Below are positions 22,475-34,553 of a DNA stretch of 64,000 nt, piece after piece. The DNA is taken from contig NZ_OU343031.1 of assembly GCF_910593725.1 (NCBI RefSeq), positions 496,001 through 560,000 on the forward strand, in the 5' to 3' direction. Position numbers and translations under genes: made by a program. The first letter of the stretch is position 1. Each line of letters starts with the position of its first letter. This DNA comes from Candidatus Vallotiella hemipterorum. GTDB lineage: Bacteria; Pseudomonadota; Gammaproteobacteria; Burkholderiales; Burkholderiaceae. A model generated the notes under the pieces. The model did no database searches, had not been told where the DNA came from, and was given only the letters and a program-made list of their open reading frames with translations.

Positions 22475-23130
22475 TATGCCAACGCTCGTTTACATGGATG
22501 TAGATCAGCTGACTCGATTGAAATACACGGTGCTGGCAACACATGCGCGCACGCCTACCCGGGTTTTATATGTCTGGACAGCATGCTGAAGTGTGTATTA
22601 CAGCTTTCCATTCTTCGACAGACATACGTAATCTACGTTGAATAACTTCACTGCATTAATTTCCTATCACTATTGCTTATACTGCGGTCCGCTTTCGTTC
22701 TTGGAAACGGCGTAATATAAACCCGAATCGCAGCTCGCGCAGTCACGGATTGGTGTCTGTCTACCAGAGAAGCTACCCTAATTAGGAGATTTGGATAGAG
22801 ATAAATAATCAGGGTAGATATTAGTACCATGCCAATCACGTATACATAACTATATTCGTGAATACCGCCATAATAGCTACAATTAAGTACAATTAGAGTA
22901 TGCATGTCGCACAGCTCAGGCTAGAATTTTTCTATATGACTAGCATGTCTTCTCTGATCTTAAACGAAGCATACTCCAGACTCTAAGTACCATATTAAGA
23001 TATATATGGCTCAAGACATCCTTACATAATAAGTTGACGTAGTCATACTTATTTGAGCATACTATTGTAGCATGTGGAAACTGGCTTTGTAGGAAGCTAA
23101 CTAGTAGCAGTAGCACATAGGTAATATATT
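22475..23130. other. 650-bp spacer, nothing recognised
   Basis: Between the rRNA methyltransferase and mnmA. An 85-codon frame on the minus strand (22648-22905) has two hydrophobic stretches but no family resemblance and a GTG-type start, so I treat it as chance. The first 130 bases after the methyltransferase stop are less AT-rich than the rest and may be gene residue. Confidence 0.4.
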
Positions 23131-24270
23131 ATGGCGAAGCAACGCGTCGTTGTCGGAGTATCAGGCGGAGTAGATTCTTCAGTCGCTGCGTGGCTTCTTA
23201 AAAAGCAAGGCTACGAAGTAATCGGCTTATTTATGAAGAACTGGGATGATGACGATAGAGAATATTGCTCAAGCCGACAGGACTGGATTGACGTCGTATC
23301 AGTCGCCGACCTCGTCGGTATCGAAATCGAAGTAGTAAACTTTACCTCACAGTATAAGAACAGGGTCTTTACTGAGTTTCTACGAGAGTATTCGGCTGGT
23401 CGTACGCCTAATCCGGATGTGTTGTGTAATGCAGAAATAAAATTTAAAGCGTTTTTAGACCACGCTACAGCTCTGGGTGCACAAATTATTGCAACTGGCC
23501 ACTATGCGCGTATTCGCGAGATCGGCGAGCGGTTTGAACTGCTAAAAGCGCTAGACTTATCTAAAGATCAATCTTACTTCCTGTATCGCCTAAACCAATC
23601 GCAATTAAGCCGCACACTGTTTCCGCTTGGTGAGATGTTGAAGACGCAAGTGCGGGAGATTGCAGCACAAATCAAGCTGCCTAACGCAGAAAAAAAAGAC
23701 TCGATGGGTATCTGTTTTATCGGAAAGCGGCCGTTTCGTGCGTTCCTACATCGCTATCTACCACTCTACCCTGGCCAGATGAAGACCTGCGATGGCAGGG
23801 TCGTTGGAAAACATATTGGCCTCGCATTTTATACATTGGGCCAGCGTAAGGGGATTGGCTTGGGCGGTTGGAGTGATGGCAGCGGAGAGCCATGGTTTGT
23901 CGCTAGTAAGGATATAGAGAGCAATACGCTACACATTGTGCAAGGTCACGATCATCCATGCTTACTCAGCTCAGCTTTGCGTGGGGAGGATGCTAGTTGG
24001 ATTTCAGGTACAGCACCGCAGGAAGGTCAGCCGTATACAGCTAAGACACGCTATCGTCAGCAAGACGCGGACTGCATATTCCAGCATATGCTAGATAGAC
24101 GCTTCGCGTTGCGTTTTTCCCGGCCGCAATGGGCTGTAACGCCAGGGCAATCTGCAGTACTATATGATGGCGATGTTTGCTTAGGCGGCGGTATCATCGA
24201 TGATACATCGATGCCACGCATACCTACGGTAATGTATCGGCAAACGCCTACCGATACAACTGCCTCGTAA
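23131..24270 (+). CDS. mnmA: tRNA-uridine 2-sulfurtransferase
   Basis: Adds sulfur to carbon 2 of the wobble uridine of tRNA-Lys, -Glu and -Gln, using sulfur delivered on a protein persulfide. 379 residues. The PP-loop ATPase motif SGGVDSSV is at residues 11-18, and the two catalytic cysteines are at 99 (NPDVLCN) and 195 (MGICFIGKR). The C-terminal tRNA-binding beta domains are complete ([12 protein letters not shown] onwards). It stands alone between long spacers. Identification is certain. Confidence 0.97.
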   Translation: MAKQRVVVGVSGGVDSSVAAWLLKKQGYEVIGLFMKNWDDDDREYCSSRQDWIDVVSVADLVGIEIEVVNFTSQYKNRVFTEFLREYSAGRTPNPDVLCNAEIKFKAFLDHATALGAQIIATGHYARIREIGERFELLKALDLSKDQSYFLYRLNQSQLSRTLFPLGEMLKTQVREIAAQIKLPNAEKKDSMGICFIGKRPFRAFLHRYLPLYPGQMKTCDGRVVGKHIGLAFYTLGQRKGIGLGGWSDGSGEPWFVASKDIESNTLHIVQGHDHPCLLSSALRGEDASWISGTAPQEGQPYTAKTRYRQQDADCIFQHMLDRRFALRFSRPQWAVTPGQSAVLYDGDVCLGGGIIDDTSMPRIPTVMYRQTPTDTTAS

Positions 24271-26083
24271 AATATTTATCTAGGCTCGAGCTTATATTAA
24301 TCTTAGCCGACTCCGATAATCAAAAGTTTATTGTATTTTTTATGAAAATAACACGCTCAAGAATATACGGTGACTAACACAATATCTAGCAATAATCACT
24401 TAAGTCAGAAGACTACAGATAATCTGTACGACTATGAGCTTTGCTAGGATCACATATACAACTTGCTACGGGAAAGATTATTACGAGAACTTGATTCCCG
24501 AGAGAAAGTTAAGCTACTTTAGTAAAAGCTCACATGAATAGTATAGTGTACGTTGCATATAGCTTAATCAGCATTGATACTAGGACCTGAAAATCGGTCC
24601 TTGCTAATTGTCAGTATATTGTCCGAAGTATAAATTATTCTCTGGATATCTCTATCTTAATAAATACTAACGTCTTATTCATGCATTCTTAGATAAGCTG
24701 AATATAGCCATTCAATAAAATAACCCGTAGAAAATAAGATCTATTGCTCTTATGTATTGATTAGCATGGGTAAAGTAATTTTTGATTACAGGCCCTTGCT
24801 GTTATAAGCCTCTAGATAAGATAGGAGGGGGGGCTGGCTAACAGAAAAAAGAAACTATTAGTGCTGCGACATACATGTATACAACACGATAAGTAGAAAG
24901 AGGATATGCTCGATACACGCCCGGATAGGTAGGATAACAATAACCGGTTAGATATACGTATTCTAGTTTTCTATAAAATACATAAATAAATACATTTGTT
25001 AAGATGTCCCACCCTTAATAGGGCTTAGGTCTCTTAGCAGATATACTATTATTATTGCTTAAGATTTTCTATCTATATTTTAGGATAGGCTTTTATATTG
25101 CAGCTGTAGAACTAGCTGTAGTCTAGCCCGAAGATAGATTAATATTTTATAGCTAACCACCACTAATTAAGTATAGTTTATATTTGATGAGAGATTAATA
25201 ACATACTTGCGTGATACCTGGACTTTTACTTAGTTTACCCACTCCTACCACTTAAATTACAGGCTGTATTGTAGGGTGCGCTGGATCTATTTTTATATGC
25301 GTAGCCCCTGAAATAGAATATAGGCGACTTTTATGTAGCATTAAAAATATAAAACTATAACTACATGTAGTGATATTGCTTATAACCTTAACGAGAGGCT
25401 GTTTAAAGGTACATGCAAGAATACGCGTAATAATATAGAGAGCTTATTTAAGGAATATACATTGCCCCCCTTTAAAGAGATGGTAGGTGATTACGGCACA
25501 AATGCTCTATGTGTCTTTGCGGGAGACACTTTAGTAAGCGATATAACAGCAGCTATTCTCACACTTGGGTCTGTTCAATGCATTATTATATGTCTCAAAC
25601 ATCATCTCGATAGGTTTTGTATGTAGTAAATAGGCTACGGTAGGTCGATTGCTTGTGAGTAAGCACAAGCAATAGAGTGATTGTGTTATCTACTAAAATG
25701 GGCTATGTACTATCTAAAAAAATTTAGTGTACGTTTAGCAAGGTCTATTGTCTATAGTATGTTATATCGTCTATTACATGGATTCTCCCTCTCAAAAGAT
25801 ACACACATTACTCAATACTACGCAGAGAGTGCCCCTGGGTATAATATAATGTAAAGATGCCCTAGAGATAATACGTTGCGGGGTAACTGTAAATATTCAG
25901 AAGCCCGTAACAAGCGCCTATTTGAGCGGTTGTGAAAGTATAGTATACCGAATCGTTCATATGATGATGATTAACAATACGGTATGCGGCTTGTCCAGCA
26001 TATACTAGACGTTTTTATAACCATTAGCCCTGTCTCAGCTATAGTGCTAGGATGTTAGACTCGCCATTTTATCGAGCGAATTA
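24271..26083. other. 1.8-kb gene-free AT-rich spacer with one clear hairpin
   Basis: Between convergent mnmA and tgt. No frame over 60 codons has any coding character and I found no RNA gene. One notable inverted repeat lies at 25648-25673. This is the kind of long decayed spacer left when several genes are lost. Confidence 0.5.
25648..25673. terminator. 10-bp stem hairpin in the mnmA-tgt spacer
   Basis: Perfect arms ATTGCTTGTG and CACAAGCAAT with loop AGTAAG. It lies 410 bp beyond the tgt stop, between convergent genes. No T-run follows on either strand. It may be a leftover terminator of a lost gene. Confidence 0.4.
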
Positions 26084-27238
<1,155 letters not shown>

Positions 27239-27276
27239 TCAGTGTGCAATAAAGGAGAGAGTGGCGTGATATTAAC

Positions 27277-28332
27277 TTATGGTTGTACAAGAGAGTGGGT
27301 AGCCCTAGTCAGTAGCATTGCATCACCGTAGCTGAAAAAACGGTAGCGTTTCGAGATAGCATAATCATAGGCGCGGCGTATCGGCTCGACACCCGCGAAT
27401 GCGGACACCAACATCAGCAGGGTCGATTTTGGTAAATGAAAGTTTGTCACAAGCCGGTCAATAACTCGGAATTGGTAACCTGGCGTAATAAAGAGATCCG
27501 TTTCTGAACAGATAGAACCGAGTTCACGGCCTTCACGCTCAGCATCGAGTGCTGCCGATTCCAGTGCGCGCATGGACGTCGTTCCGACCGCGATTACTGA
27601 GCGTCCGGCAGCATGCGTGGCCCTAATTACTTCGACTAGAGCTGGCGGGATGGTATACCACTCGCTGTGCATCTTGTGTTGTTGAATGTCGTCAGTACGC
27701 ACGGGCTGGAACGTACCAGAACCTACATGCAACGTTAGCGTTGCACAGCGGACGCCGCGCATCTCTAATGCAACGAGTGTTGGTACATCAAAATGCAGAC
27801 CAGCAGTAGGCGCTGCAATTGCGCCAGGCGTCATTGCAAACACGGTTTGATACCGTATATCATCGTAACTATCTGGATAATGCTTAATATATGGAGGTAG
27901 CGGAATCCTCCCATACCAGTTCATTAATTCGATGCAATCGTGCGAGAAGTGCAGCGTATGAAATAGTTTTACGGACTGACCAATACTTACATCGAACGCG
28001 CCCGCGAGTCGGATGATTGAACCGGGCGCAGGGCGTTTACTTGCGCGGATTTGTGCAATCGCGGTGCGCGGACCGGTCACTCGCTCAATGAGTACCTCAA
28101 CGCGGCCGCCACTTGCCTTGACCCCATCAAATCGAGCCTTAAGCACTTTCGTATCATTAAAAACTAGTAGATCTCCAGGCTTAACGCAAGCTAGCAGTTC
28201 AGCAAAACGGTGGTCTAGAAGCGAGCCACTTGGCGTTACTTCAAGTAATCGGCTTGCGCTACGTTCGGGCAACGCATTTTGCGCGACTAACTCTGAAGGG
28301 AGATTAAAATTGAAATCGAGCAGCGTGTACAT
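27277..28332 (-). CDS. queA: S-adenosylmethionine:tRNA ribosyltransferase-isomerase
   Basis: Transfers and rearranges the ribosyl part of SAM onto preQ1-tRNA, forming epoxyqueuosine. From the ATG at 28332 there are 351 residues beginning [18 protein letters not shown], aligning with the family start; the open frame extends nine codons upstream. Conserved parts: [38 protein letters not shown] and [12 protein letters not shown]. First gene of the queA-tgt operon and divergent from the recG pseudogene, the arrangement expected in Burkholderia. Confidence 0.96.
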   Translation of the reverse strand: MYTLLDFNFNLPSELVAQNALPERSASRLLEVTPSGSLLDHRFAELLACVKPGDLLVFNDTKVLKARFDGVKASGGRVEVLIERVTGPRTAIAQIRASKRPAPGSIIRLAGAFDVSIGQSVKLFHTLHFSHDCIELMNWYGRIPLPPYIKHYPDSYDDIRYQTVFAMTPGAIAAPTAGLHFDVPTLVALEMRGVRCATLTLHVGSGTFQPVRTDDIQQHKMHSEWYTIPPALVEVIRATHAAGRSVIAVGTTSMRALESAALDAEREGRELGSICSETDLFITPGYQFRVIDRLVTNFHLPKSTLLMLVSAFAGVEPIRRAYDYAISKRYRFFSYGDAMLLTRATHSLVQP

Positions 28333-28424
28333 AAAATTAGACGAGTAGAACAATACCACTACCCTGATGCACGATATAGAATCTCAACAAGAAACTAATA
28401 TTATACTTGTGATAGAACAAACCT

Positions 28425-30625
28425 TTGTCCCGTTATCTGAAAACCTCATTATCTAGATCAACTGAACCTGACTCAGCTGAATCTGACGCCGCGCCTGATG
28501 ATATTATGATAGTCGATAATTATCCTAGGCTGTTAGCTTATAAACACACCCAGATAGTCCAAGCTTTTTATAGCCTTGCCATTCAGCGTATTAGAGAAGT
28601 ATCCACGAGGCAGAGTACGGCTACCCAAGTTTTAACCAAACCCGCTACTGATACTCTTACTCCTCCCGATCATAAGTTAGGTAGAAAGACACGTGATAAA
28701 CTCGCCCGGCTTGGGTTAATCGCGATATCGACTTAGTGCTACACATGTCAATCCGGTATGAGGATGAGACAAGATTAACGCTAATCAGTAAACTTCTGCC
28801 TGGGATGACTTCGCAGGTTTCAGGTAAAGTCGTAGATAATAAAATTATCTATCGACCACGCCGCCAGATGCCAGTACGAGTGCGCGATAAAGATGGTGAT
28901 GTACTAATTCTACGGTTTCTAAAATTTAGGGATTCTCAGACAAAGCAACTTGTGCCTGGTGCTCGCTTGCGAGTGCATAGCGACGTGCGAGTGGGTTTAT
29001 ACGGGATAGAGATGGTACACCCGGCCCATCACATAATCAAAAAGACGCGCCATTGCCTGTTGTATTAACGCCAATCTACCCAAGTACGACTGGTTCATGC
29101 AGTATGTATTCTGCATAACCCGCGCGCAGATATGTATGAGGCAATTTTTATAAATCGCACTCACCCGGCTTGGTTATGCATTAAGTTTGAGTAATTACTT
29201 GCGCAGAAATTATCGCTAAAGCAGGCTCATAACAAGCGACGTTTGCGTGTAGCATCAGCGCTTGCGCTTCGTTCGAGCGCTGATCATAATACGCTTGTCA
29301 CACGATTTCGTATAGCATTACTATTTCAGCTGACCAGCGCGCAGCAGTGGGCTAGTGAGCAAATTTCAGCAGACCTAACCGCAACCTATCTGATGCAGCG
29401 GTTGCTACAAGGTGATGTGGGCAGTGGTAAGACAGTAGTTGCTAGTTGCTGCGCTTACTGCAGCTCAGGCAATTGACGCCAGCTATCAGGTGGCACTAAT
29501 GAGCCCAACCAAACTTCTAGCCGAACAATATTTGCATAAACTGCGTAGCTGGATAGACCCGCTAGGTGTGTACACTACGTGGTTAGCTGGCAGCATGAAG
29601 GCATGTGATAAGCGTATCGCACTAGAGGCGGCTGCTAACGGTGACGTACAGCTGCTAGTAATTGGCACGCAAGCGATTATTCAGGGGGGTTAAATTTGCT
29701 CGGCTAGGTTTTGTGACCGTAGATGAGCAACACCGATTTGGTGTTGAGCAGCGGCTTGCCTTATGTGCCCAAGCACAAATTAAAACTACAATATCAGGAT
29801 TTCAGCCGCATCAATTAATAATGTCTGCAATACCGATTCCACGCACGCTTGCGATGACGTACTACGCAGACCTAGATGTGTCTTCAATTGATGAATTACC
29901 ACCTGGGCGAACGCCGGGGTGCTTACTAAGCTAGTGTCGGATATACGTCGTGACGAAGTGATAGCCCGTGTATGTAAGGCAGCATTAAGCGGAAGTCAGG
30001 TATATTGGGTATGTCCGTTGATTAAAGAAAGCAAGGTGCTGCAATTGCAGGCTGCAGTAGATATCTATGAGGTGCTTATTGCTGCACTCCACAACTGCGA
30101 GTTGGGCTAATGCGTAGCCGCTTAGCAGCCGCCGACAAGGCTGAGTTAATGACTGGCTTTATACACAATCAGATCCATTTGTTGGTAACCACTACTGTGA
30201 TCGAGGTAGGTGTTAATATCCCGAATGCTTCGTTAATGCTCATTGAGCATGCGTAGCGCTTTCGTCTTACGCAATTACACCAATTACGCGGCCGGGTTGG
30301 TCGAGGCAGCCGGTCTTCGATGTGTCTGCTAATGTATGCTAGCCCGTTATCGTTAGCGGCACGCGAACGACTACGAACGATGCGCGAGACTACCGATGGT
30401 TTTGAGATTGCCCTTCGGGATTTAGAAATTCGCGGTCCCGGTGAATTTTTCGGTGCGCGTCAGTCTGGCACAGCGCTATTACGCTTTGTAGACATCAAGT
30501 AGGATGCTTGGCTTATCGAGCGGGCACAGCGCGCAGCTGAGCGATTGTTAGTCGAGCACCCGAAAGCTGCTGCCGAGCACTTAGCGCGTTGGCTTGACGG
30601 GCGCGAGTTATATTTGAAGGCGTAA
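28425..30625 (+). pseudogene. recG: ATP-dependent DNA helicase RecG, inactivated
   Basis: RecG remodels stalled replication forks and Holliday junctions. The whole length can be followed in pieces from N-terminal wedge to C-terminus: DLVLHMSIRYEDETRLT, RPRRQMPVRVRDKDGD, GDVGSGKTVVAS (Walker A, near 29410), [81 protein letters not shown] and the final RELYLKA. The pieces lie in different frames. I count at least five frameshifts (near 28720, 29460, 29690, 29925 and 30100), a decayed stretch at 29070-29240, and two nonsense codons (TAG at 30254 and 30500). Two of the frameshifts fall in runs of G. Similarity remains high throughout, so inactivation is fairly recent. Confidence 0.95.
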
Positions 30626-31261
30626 GGATCATATGTAGACCTTTAGTATTTCTTCAAGCTTAGCGTAGTATGCAGTACCAATCGATTGAGTTAATTTGAG
30701 GATGGATCTACTTGTATCGATAGATAATATAAAGATCACTCTATTTAAGAACACTTTTTTGCAAAGGGAGGGTCAATATCACCCCCGCCTTACTCGTAAG
30801 TAGGCATGTCGCAAGATATGAAATTAAAACAGATCTACTTATCTAAGTAGGTTTATCCTATCAATTTTCAAACGGAAACATATAAGGTTTAAATATTTAA
30901 AGGTAGAGTAATCCATCGTATGGAACTTGTTATTCAACAACGTTGACTTAGCAGATTTTTAATAATCAAATGCAGCAATTAAGAAACTAGTTACTTAAAC
31001 TCATAGATAATCAAGGCTATATCCGGCCACTTGCAGATATATGAACCAAGTAGATCCACTAAGTAATTATTATTAGCTGGCGTAGTATTATTATTATTAT
31101 TGATTTATCCGGTTATTCTCTAGATACTAGTAGCCTCTCGAAGCTGTTTTAAGATATAGGCTGTAAGCAGCATATTGACTACAATTGTATCCAGAATTCC
31201 AGAATAATGGAGCATGGTATCATCATTTTGTGTCTGTCGTTATATTTCTGTCTACTGACAT
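30626..31261. other. 640-bp AT-rich spacer
   Basis: Between the recG and ubiA pseudogenes. No gene recognised. From memory an oxyR-type regulator lies here in free-living relatives; I could not read any of it. A short ATT microsatellite (five to six units) occurs near 31089-31105. Confidence 0.4.
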
Positions 31262-31720
31262 TTTCATCAGCTAATTGGAACCGGGCCGTTGCTATATCCG
31301 ATGATCAATGTGTTATGGGTATTGTCAGACGGTTATATTGTTTTTATATTTACAATTGGTACCCTTTTGATGCGGTTATCTGAATATGCGATTAACGATT
31401 ACGTTGACTGGGATTTAGATAAATATGTGAGGCGTATATAAAATTGCCCTATTACAGCAAGCTAGATTACCCCGTGGAAAGTCCTTGTCCTAGTAGCTTT
31501 ATTTGCGGCAATGTCACTTTTATACTAATCATGTAGTAACGCTAAGGATTAAGGCATGGATTGGCTACAAGCTACATTGGTCTATCGTGTATTGAGCTGG
31601 ATGGATTAGTTTACTTAGCAATTATTCCTATAATATCTTAATTCAAGGCTAAGACGGGATGCGGTGTTTTTCAGCGATCATGCATAATAATTGGCTTAGC
31701 GGTATGCTATTCAGCAGCAT
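31262..31720 (+). pseudogene. ubiA: 4-hydroxybenzoate octaprenyltransferase UbiA, remnant
   Basis: UbiA is the membrane prenyltransferase that begins the membrane phase of ubiquinone synthesis. From 31274 a frame of 55 codons reads as the N-terminal third of UbiA: IGTGPLLYPMINVLWVLSDG, then TIGTLLMRLSEYAINDYVDW with the prenyl-diphosphate/Mg motif (family NDxxDxxxD) still legible as NDYVDWDLD. A TAA stop at 31439 follows where the family has an ENRPLTSG-like segment (here NCPITA). Further pieces (TPWKVLVLVALFAAMSLL near 31478) continue in another frame with more stops. Convergent with proC. The limits are approximate. Confidence 0.85.
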
Positions 31721-31768
31721 TTCTTTACATTATTATATAAGATCAATGGTCTGATTAGGCTTTATCTG

Positions 31769-32581
31769 TTATTGTTTTCCAAATGTCACACCTATCTGTA
31801 TCGCTCGAGTATAAGCCGCTGAAACTCCTCGTGATATCGCCTTATTAATATTATCGGCCTCAAAAGACTGGAGTGCTGCAGCGGTTGTACCGCCTTCCGA
31901 GACCACGCGCTCTAGTAAGATGCCAGAAAACTCATCAGATTGAGCGGCTAGTTGAATGGCACCAGAAAATGTGGAAAGTACTAAAGCTCGAGCTTGTTTA
32001 TCGTTAAGTCCTAGCTCGCATGCAGCATTCCGCATAGCTTCAATGAAGTAGAACACATAGGCGGGACCACTGCCGGAGATAGCTGTCACTGCATCTATTT
32101 GAGATTCATCTTCACACCATATAATCTCTCCAACGACTCGCAGCACCCGTTCAGCAAGAGCTTGATCGGCATCATCAGCGCTGTGTAGAGATACCAGGCC
32201 AGTCGCGCCTACACCAACCAGAGCTGGGATATTGGGCATCGCGCGAACTACGTGCGAGTAGCCATTAAGCCAACGAGAGATGTCTGCTAAGCGTATACCA
32301 GCTGCAACGCTGATAATTAATTGTGTACTCAGCCATGGTGCAAGTGGTTCTATCGCTTTTTTCATCACTTGTGGCTTGACCGCGAGGATAAGCGCATCAT
32401 AGTTTTCTACTATAGAGCTTGCAGCTTTACTCGTCTCTATCGGATATCGCTTGTTTAAGCGCTTGCGCGCCCCGGCTGATGGATCGATAGCGTGTAGATC
32501 ATCTGACGAGATGCCCTGTCTGAGCAAACCTCCGATTAACGCGCTAGCTATGTTACCCGCACCAATAAATATTATTTTCAT
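31769..32581 (-). CDS. proC: pyrroline-5-carboxylate reductase
   Basis: Last step of proline synthesis, reducing pyrroline-5-carboxylate with NAD(P)H. 270 residues. The N-terminal dinucleotide motif GAGNIASALIGG is at residues 6-17; the C-terminal signature with SGSGPAYVFYFIEAM and VSEGGTTAAALQSFE is intact. Lies 11 bp downstream of yggS on the same strand, a widespread pairing. Together with proA it argues that this organism still makes proline. Confidence 0.96.
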   Translation of the reverse strand: MKIIFIGAGNIASALIGGLLRQGISSDDLHAIDPSAGARKRLNKRYPIETSKAASSIVENYDALILAVKPQVMKKAIEPLAPWLSTQLIISVAAGIRLADISRWLNGYSHVVRAMPNIPALVGVGATGLVSLHSADDADQALAERVLRVVGEIIWCEDESQIDAVTAISGSGPAYVFYFIEAMRNAACELGLNDKQARALVLSTFSGAIQLAAQSDEFSGILLERVVSEGGTTAAALQSFEADNINKAISRGVSAAYTRAIQIGVTFGKQ

Positions 32582-32592
32582 AAAGATTTTGC

Positions 32593-33297
32593 TTAGTGAG
32601 TCTGGTAAGGTCGATCTCCGAAAAGCGCAGTGCCGACTCGTACAATCGTTGCACCCTCTAAGATAGCCTCGCTGAAATCAGAGGACATACCCATAGATAG
32701 TGTATCAAGATGAAGATCTTGCGCATTGACAGCATCAAATAGTTCACGCAATCTTCGGTGTGGAGCGCCTTTTATGTGCAAACCGGACACCGGTTCAGGA
32801 ATCGACATTAGCCCGCGCAGTTGAAGCCGTGGTAATAATACAATATCGCGTGCCAGCGCAGCGATCTCACTAGGCGAGACTCCGCTCTTAGATGCTTCGC
32901 CGCTAATATTCACTTGCACGCAAACATTAAGCGGTGGCAAGTGGGTAGGCCGTTGCTCTGATAGGCGACATGCAATTTTAAGTCGGTCAATTGAATGCAC
33001 CCAGTCAAATTGCTCTGCAATCGCCCGTGTTTTATTCGATTGTATCGGTCCAATGAAATGCCATTCAATAAATCTACGCAACGGATACAGTGCAGTCATT
33101 TTACCTAATGCTTCACGCATATAATTTTCACCGAAGGCTTTCTGGCCTGCTGCATGCGCGGCACGTATAGCGTCAGCTGAAAAATTTTTAGAAACAGCAA
33201 GTAATTGCACGCTTGACGAATCTCGGCCGGCAGCTAAAGACATGGCCGAGATTCGTCGGCGAACTACATCTAGGTTTTGCGCAATAATAGAAGGCAT
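32593..33297 (-). CDS. yggS: PLP homeostasis protein (YggS family)
   Basis: Pyridoxal-phosphate-binding TIM-barrel protein that buffers PLP and affects amino-acid metabolism; no enzymatic reaction is established for the family. From the ATG at 33297 there are 234 residues starting MPSIIAQNLDVVRRRI; an upstream ATG at 33363 would add 22 unsupported residues. The PLP lysine is in LLAVSKNFSADAIRAAH, followed by AFGENYMREAL, WHFIGPIQSNKTR and the C-terminal SMGMSSDFSEAILEGAT. Probably an operon with proC. Confidence 0.94.
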   Translation of the reverse strand: MPSIIAQNLDVVRRRISAMSLAAGRDSSSVQLLAVSKNFSADAIRAAHAAGQKAFGENYMREALGKMTALYPLRRFIEWHFIGPIQSNKTRAIAEQFDWVHSIDRLKIACRLSEQRPTHLPPLNVCVQVNISGEASKSGVSPSEIAALARDIVLLPRLQLRGLMSIPEPVSGLHIKGAPHRRLRELFDAVNAQDLHLDTLSMGMSSDFSEAILEGATIVRVGTALFGDRPYQTH

Positions 33298-33851
33298 AAT
33301 GCGAGAAGAAATGAGTTTAATCGGGAAAGAGGCTCTTGACAAGAGAGCTCCAGCGTAACTCATTTAGTTCAATTTGGTCGTATAAAAATACGTCGAATTG
33401 CTATCTAACCTATAGAAATCTACTGAAATTCAGGCAGAGATTCTACTATCACTGGTAAGTATTCTGTAATAAAAATATTAGATAAGCGCTCGCCTAGGCT
33501 GTCTAACCCGCCCCTCAAATTCTGGAGATAGAGATCGAAAATGCGTTTTTACATAGCGCCTAGAAGGCTATAGGCTTAGCACATTTGTTTAAGCTATAAA
33601 TTTTCCTACATGTACAGTATGCGTGTAGCCTATGACTATAGGCTCTGGGCGTGCGTCTATTTTTATAGCATTACAACGCCCTAAACTATTTATTTTTCCA
33701 AAAAAGCACTTTCCATACCCTAACACAATACCAGGTTTGCCCAGTGGTTAGACACATATGTAGCTCACCTCATACAGACACAAATTTTTATGTGTATAGG
33801 AACTCAGAAATTCTTAGAAATTACGTCTGGCAATAGACGCATGGGAAGAGT

Positions 33852-33875
33852 GGCCTCAATAATTATATTGAGGCC
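33852..33875. terminator. 9-bp stem hairpin in the yggS-tldD spacer
   Basis: Perfect arms GGCCTCAAT and ATTGAGGCC with loop AATTAT. The GC-rich base of the stem stands out from the AT-rich surroundings. No T-run follows on either strand. No adjacent gene is obviously served, as the closest gene ends point elsewhere; it may be a relic terminator. Confidence 0.4.
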
Positions 33876-34481
33876 GGCTCTAAGCTAATAAAAGAGTGCA
33901 TTAGGTTGCTTTTCTAGCAAATGCTTTACGAGCACAAGATGATATAAGATTATGATTATGATCGCACCGATTGACCAACACTAATATTAATAAGTCCAGA
34001 GATCTTTTGAAATCATATCGTAAAAACCCCGCTTATATATAACGATAGACTTTTTCTATATATATCTATAAAAGTAAAACTCAGTGAGTTGTGTAATTCA
34101 TCATTAATAATCTTGTATATACACTGGCTTGCGAATTAATTGTAAGCTATGCGTATCAGTTAATAATATCAAGCTTTTTCCAGAGAGATTAATCGTCATG
34201 CGGCCCTATATCTCGAGCAGGTATTTTGAAAGCAATGAGTATCTTCATGTGGAATTACTAGAACTTTATGCTACTCAGACATTATATTACTAGATTATAA
34301 TTTCCGTATTATATAACGCCCGCACAATTTTTCCCAGCCAATACATGTAGTATTAATTTTTTAAGCAGCAATAGCAGTTAAGACCTGCATACTGAGAATA
34401 TACATTTGAATAAGTTACTGGTTCATCTTCTAAAGATATAGTATCCTAAGCTAGTTAATTTAAAAAATTAGCCGAATATCT

Positions 34482-34536
34482 ATCTTTATTTACTCAGTAT
34501 TGATAACTATATTATCAATACTGAGTAAATAAAGAT
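34482..34536. repeat. perfect 25-bp inverted repeat with a 5-base loop
   Basis: The left arm (34482-34506) begins ATCTTTATTTACTCAGTATT; the right arm (34512-34536) is its exact reverse complement; the loop is CTATA. All 25 pairs are perfect. It is in a decayed spacer about 680 bp beyond the tldD stop. A 9-bp tandem repeat starts at its right edge. Such perfection in non-coding DNA means either recent formation or selection. Confidence 0.85.
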
Positions 34537-34553
34537 CCTCAAACTCCTCAAAC
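34536..34553. repeat. 9-bp tandem repeat at the edge of the inverted repeat
   Basis: The unit TCCTCAAAC occurs twice in a row without mismatch, sharing its first base with the end of the 25-bp inverted repeat. It looks like replication slippage next to a hairpin. Confidence 0.6.

Noticed and set aside
22648-22905. 85-codon minus-strand frame with hydrophobic stretches
   Set aside because: No resemblance to any known family, no ribosome site, low-complexity AT-driven composition; treated as chance.
24271-26083. Possible hidden mobile element or CRISPR array in the long spacer
   Set aside because: No transposase-like frame, no terminal repeats with target duplication, and no regularly spaced direct repeats.
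28736-29068. Open frame that could be annotated as a separate hypothetical gene
   Set aside because: It is one in-frame piece of the recG pseudogene, as are the frames at 29243, 29439, 29662, 29919 and 30320.
31481-31500. GTGGAAAGTCC resembling part of the RNase P RNA core
   Set aside because: The rest of the RNase P RNA signature is missing and the bases read as a decayed ubiA segment.
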